This document shows, in pieces, positions 62,394 through 64,000 of a stretch of DNA of 64,000 bases; position 1 is the first letter of the stretch; the number at the start of each line of letters is the position of its first letter. Location: the NCBI RefSeq assembly GCF_000420345.1, contig NZ_ATUT01000001.1, forward strand, positions 124,001 to 188,000. The letters are read 5' to 3'. The translations under genes and the position numbers were made by a program. Under the pieces are notes generated by a model that saw nothing but the letters and a program-made list of their open reading frames with translations, had not been told where the DNA came from and did no database searches. Source of the stretch: Faecalicoccus pleomorphus DSM 20574 (GTDB taxonomy: Bacteria > Bacillota_I > Bacilli_A > Erysipelotrichales > Erysipelotrichaceae).

Positions 62394-63039
62394 CTTACGA
62401 CTGGACTATTTCTTAGACAAAGAGCGTCCTTTATATCAACATCCAAAGCATTTTCGCTTTAATACCGATACCAAATTATTGGCTAATTTCTGTACGATTC
62501 GAAAAGGAGAACGAATTTTAGATATCGGCTGTAATAATGGTGCTTTATTATATGCGTGTGATCAATATGATGTAAAAGAGCTTGTTGGTGTTGAGGTTTT
62601 TGATGAAGCGTGTCTGGTTGCACGATATAATGTTGAACATTTTTTTAAGCATCCAACCAAGATCGTATGTTGTAGAGTGCAGGAATATCAGGATGAACCC
62701 TTTGATGTAATCGTATCCAATCCACCATATTTTAAGGTCGATGCGACACATCCTGATATTTCCATGGATCCCAGACAAAATGGACGTGTCGAAGTACATT
62801 TGACATTAGAAGAGTTGATTAGAAATGCTTCTCGTCTTTTAAAAAGTAACGGGCGTTTTTATTTTGTCCATCGTCCAAATCGCTTCAATGATATCTGCAA
62901 GGTTTTATATAAGTATCATTTTCAAATACAAAGCATGCAGGTGGCATACGATCAAAATGTGGCGAAGTCTTTATTGATTGAAGCACGAAAAGAATCGGGA
63001 TGCGACTGCAAGATACTTCAACCTTATTTTATAAAGTGA
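62374..63039 (+). CDS. trmN6: tRNA1(Val) adenine-N6 methyltransferase-like protein
   Basis: This 221-residue Rossmann methyltransferase has ERILDIGCNNGALLYAC near 45 (SAM loop) and the amino-methylating motif NPPYF in VIVSNPPYFKVDATHP near 112. It resembles the YfiC/TrmN6 family that makes N6-methyladenosine at position 37 of tRNA-Val. The target is inferred. Confidence 0.87.
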   Translation: MEINKSDLRLDYFLDKERPLYQHPKHFRFNTDTKLLANFCTIRKGERILDIGCNNGALLYACDQYDVKELVGVEVFDEACLVARYNVEHFFKHPTKIVCCRVQEYQDEPFDVIVSNPPYFKVDATHPDISMDPRQNGRVEVHLTLEELIRNASRLLKSNGRFYFVHRPNRFNDICKVLYKYHFQIQSMQVAYDQNVAKSLLIEARKESGCDCKILQPYFIK

Positions 63040-63051
63040 TAAGATAGTACT

Positions 63052-63957
63052 ATGAATATCAAGGAAGCATATGATGACTATATCATGCAACTAAAAGTGA
63101 TTGAAAATAAGTTTTTGAATACGATAGAGAGCTATCAGAGAAATTTAAATGTCTATTTAAAGTATTTAAAAGATCATGGGATTACAGATATGGAACAAAT
63201 TCATGTACAAATCGTAGAAAACTTTTTGATGATGTATATGGACACACATTCTGCGGCCAGTGGGAATCAGATGCTGTCGTGTATCAAGGGCTTTCATGCT
63301 TATACTGTATTGAATCATCCAACGATCAAGGATCCGGCTGTTTCGATCCGTGGCTTTCAACAAAGTAAGCATTTACCGGTTTACTGTACCAAACAAGATT
63401 TAGAAACGCTTTTTGCCTCTTTTGATCAAAGCGATAAAGGCATTTATGAAAAAACAATCTTGGAGGTACTCTATGGCTGTGGACTTCGTGTCAGTGAACT
63501 TTGTACCCTTACGACCAATCAGATTCATTATGATCAAAAGATCCTGCGAATTCACGGAAAAGGGGATAAAGAAAGAATTGTTCCGATGGCCGATGTTTGT
63601 ATCAATCAGATGAAACTTTATCAAGATCTTGTACGAAGACAATGGCTAACGAATCGAACCGCACTTTTTTTTATCAACGCTAAAGGAAAAGCTTGTAGCC
63701 GACAGTATGTTCATACGTTGATCAAACGAAAAGTTCGAGAATGTGGTTTAGATCCACGTATCTCGGCTCATAGTCTTCGTCACAGCTTTGCGACTCACCT
63801 TTTAGAAGGAGAGAGTGACCTGCGCATTGTACAGGAACTTTTAGGACACAGTGATATTCAAACCACACAAATCTATACGCACATTCAAAATCAAAGATTG
63901 ACAAAAGCGTATGATACGTATTTTAATGGGGTAAGCAAAACAAAGGAGGATAATTGA
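63052..63957 (+). CDS. xerD: Tyrosine recombinase XerC/XerD
   Basis: This 301-residue site-specific recombinase resolves chromosome dimers. The N-terminal SAM-like core-binding domain covers residues 1-95. Catalytic residues are visible: Arg in YGCGLRVSELC near 145, Lys in IHGKGDKERIVP near 170, His-x-x-Arg in SAHSLRHSFATHLLEG near 245, His in LLGHSDIQTTQIYTH with the nucleophile Tyr near 278. XerC and XerD cannot be told apart securely; the symbol is the more common choice for a single enzyme next to housekeeping genes. Confidence 0.9.
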   Translation: MNIKEAYDDYIMQLKVIENKFLNTIESYQRNLNVYLKYLKDHGITDMEQIHVQIVENFLMMYMDTHSAASGNQMLSCIKGFHAYTVLNHPTIKDPAVSIRGFQQSKHLPVYCTKQDLETLFASFDQSDKGIYEKTILEVLYGCGLRVSELCTLTTNQIHYDQKILRIHGKGDKERIVPMADVCINQMKLYQDLVRRQWLTNRTALFFINAKGKACSRQYVHTLIKRKVRECGLDPRISAHSLRHSFATHLLEGESDLRIVQELLGHSDIQTTQIYTHIQNQRLTKAYDTYFNGVSKTKEDN

Positions 63958-63958
63958 T

Positions 63959-64000
63959 ATGTCTTGTGAAGGATGTCCAAGTAAAGGAAATTGTGGAAAA
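63959..64000 (+). CDS. Start of a Cys-rich protein, probably Mrp/NBP35 ATPase, truncated by window
   Basis: Only 14 codons are inside the window (MSCEGCPSKGNCGK). AAAGGAGG lies 9 bases upstream, so it is a real start. A short Cys-rich N-terminus of this type occurs in Mrp/NBP35 iron-sulfur carrier P-loop ATPases; this is a guess from the few residues available. Confidence 0.6.
   Translation, partial: MSCEGCPSKGNCGK

Noticed and set aside
63052-63957. Integrase of a mobile element
   Set aside because: Length, domain order and placement among housekeeping genes fit XerC/XerD. No attachment repeats or phage genes are nearby in the window.

Overview
The window looks like chromosome of a low-GC, obligately anaerobic, gut-type Firmicute. 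The gene set (butyrate pathway, host-glycan phosphorylase locus, oxygen-sensitive radical SAM sulfatase maturase, T-box control of hisS-aspS, scpAB-rluB and xseAB-ispA-dxs-tlyA-recN housekeeping order) and the protein flavour suggest an Erysipelotrichia-like lineage. That placement is an inference from sequence character; no database was searched. No rRNA, tRNA, CRISPR array, insertion sequence or prophage was recognised.

Layout. 1-3.7 kb: a regulator cut by the window edge, a small unknown protein, a ROK sugar kinase, a TSUP permease and an AlkD-type DNA glycosylase whose 5' end looks frameshifted. 3.8-5.0 kb: thiolase 1. 5.2-17.3 kb: a host-glycan locus. It holds a Cys-type sulfatase without signal peptide, a lipoprotein-dependent ABC sugar importer with a tiny extra membrane protein, GalT, a GH112 galacto-N-biose/lacto-N-biose phosphorylase, an anaerobic sulfatase maturase and an M42 peptidase. 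17.3-25.1 kb: thiolase 2 diverging from bcd-etfB-etfA-hbd-crt-CoA transferase, a complete acetyl-CoA to butyrate route. Rex-like operators lie exactly 5 bp upstream of the -35 box of all three promoters, including the distant thiolase 1. 25.1-31.6 kb: threonine aldolase, a YitT protein, a tightly packed Nudix / ATP-grasp / esterase / phosphatase operon, and a cell-wall amidase. 31.6-37.1 kb: scpA-scpB-rluB-rsmE-mtaB-murE. 37.3-42.4 kb: a giant Cna_B-repeat surface protein split by a single-base frameshift. 42.5-47.8 kb: rpsU, phoH, yebC and T-box-controlled hisS-aspS. 47.8-49.5 kb: a decayed patch holding a dead TetR regulator and a dead flavodoxin-like oxidoreductase. 49.5-64 kb: housekeeping genes (HD protein, ttcA, truB-ribF, Asp23, 5'-nucleotidase-nusB-xseAB-ispA-dxs-tlyA-recN-dinB-trmN6-xerD) and the first codons of a probable ATPase.

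How the genes work together. The glycan locus can import beta-1,3-galactosyl-HexNAc disaccharides, strip sulfate in the cytoplasm with a sulfatase activated by the neighbouring maturase, phosphorolyse the disaccharide and move galactose-1-phosphate into UDP-galactose. The resulting acetyl-CoA can be reduced to butyrate by the adjacent cluster, which appears redox-controlled by Rex. Many genes are translationally coupled by 4-bp or longer overlaps, and most transcription units end in clear intrinsic terminators.
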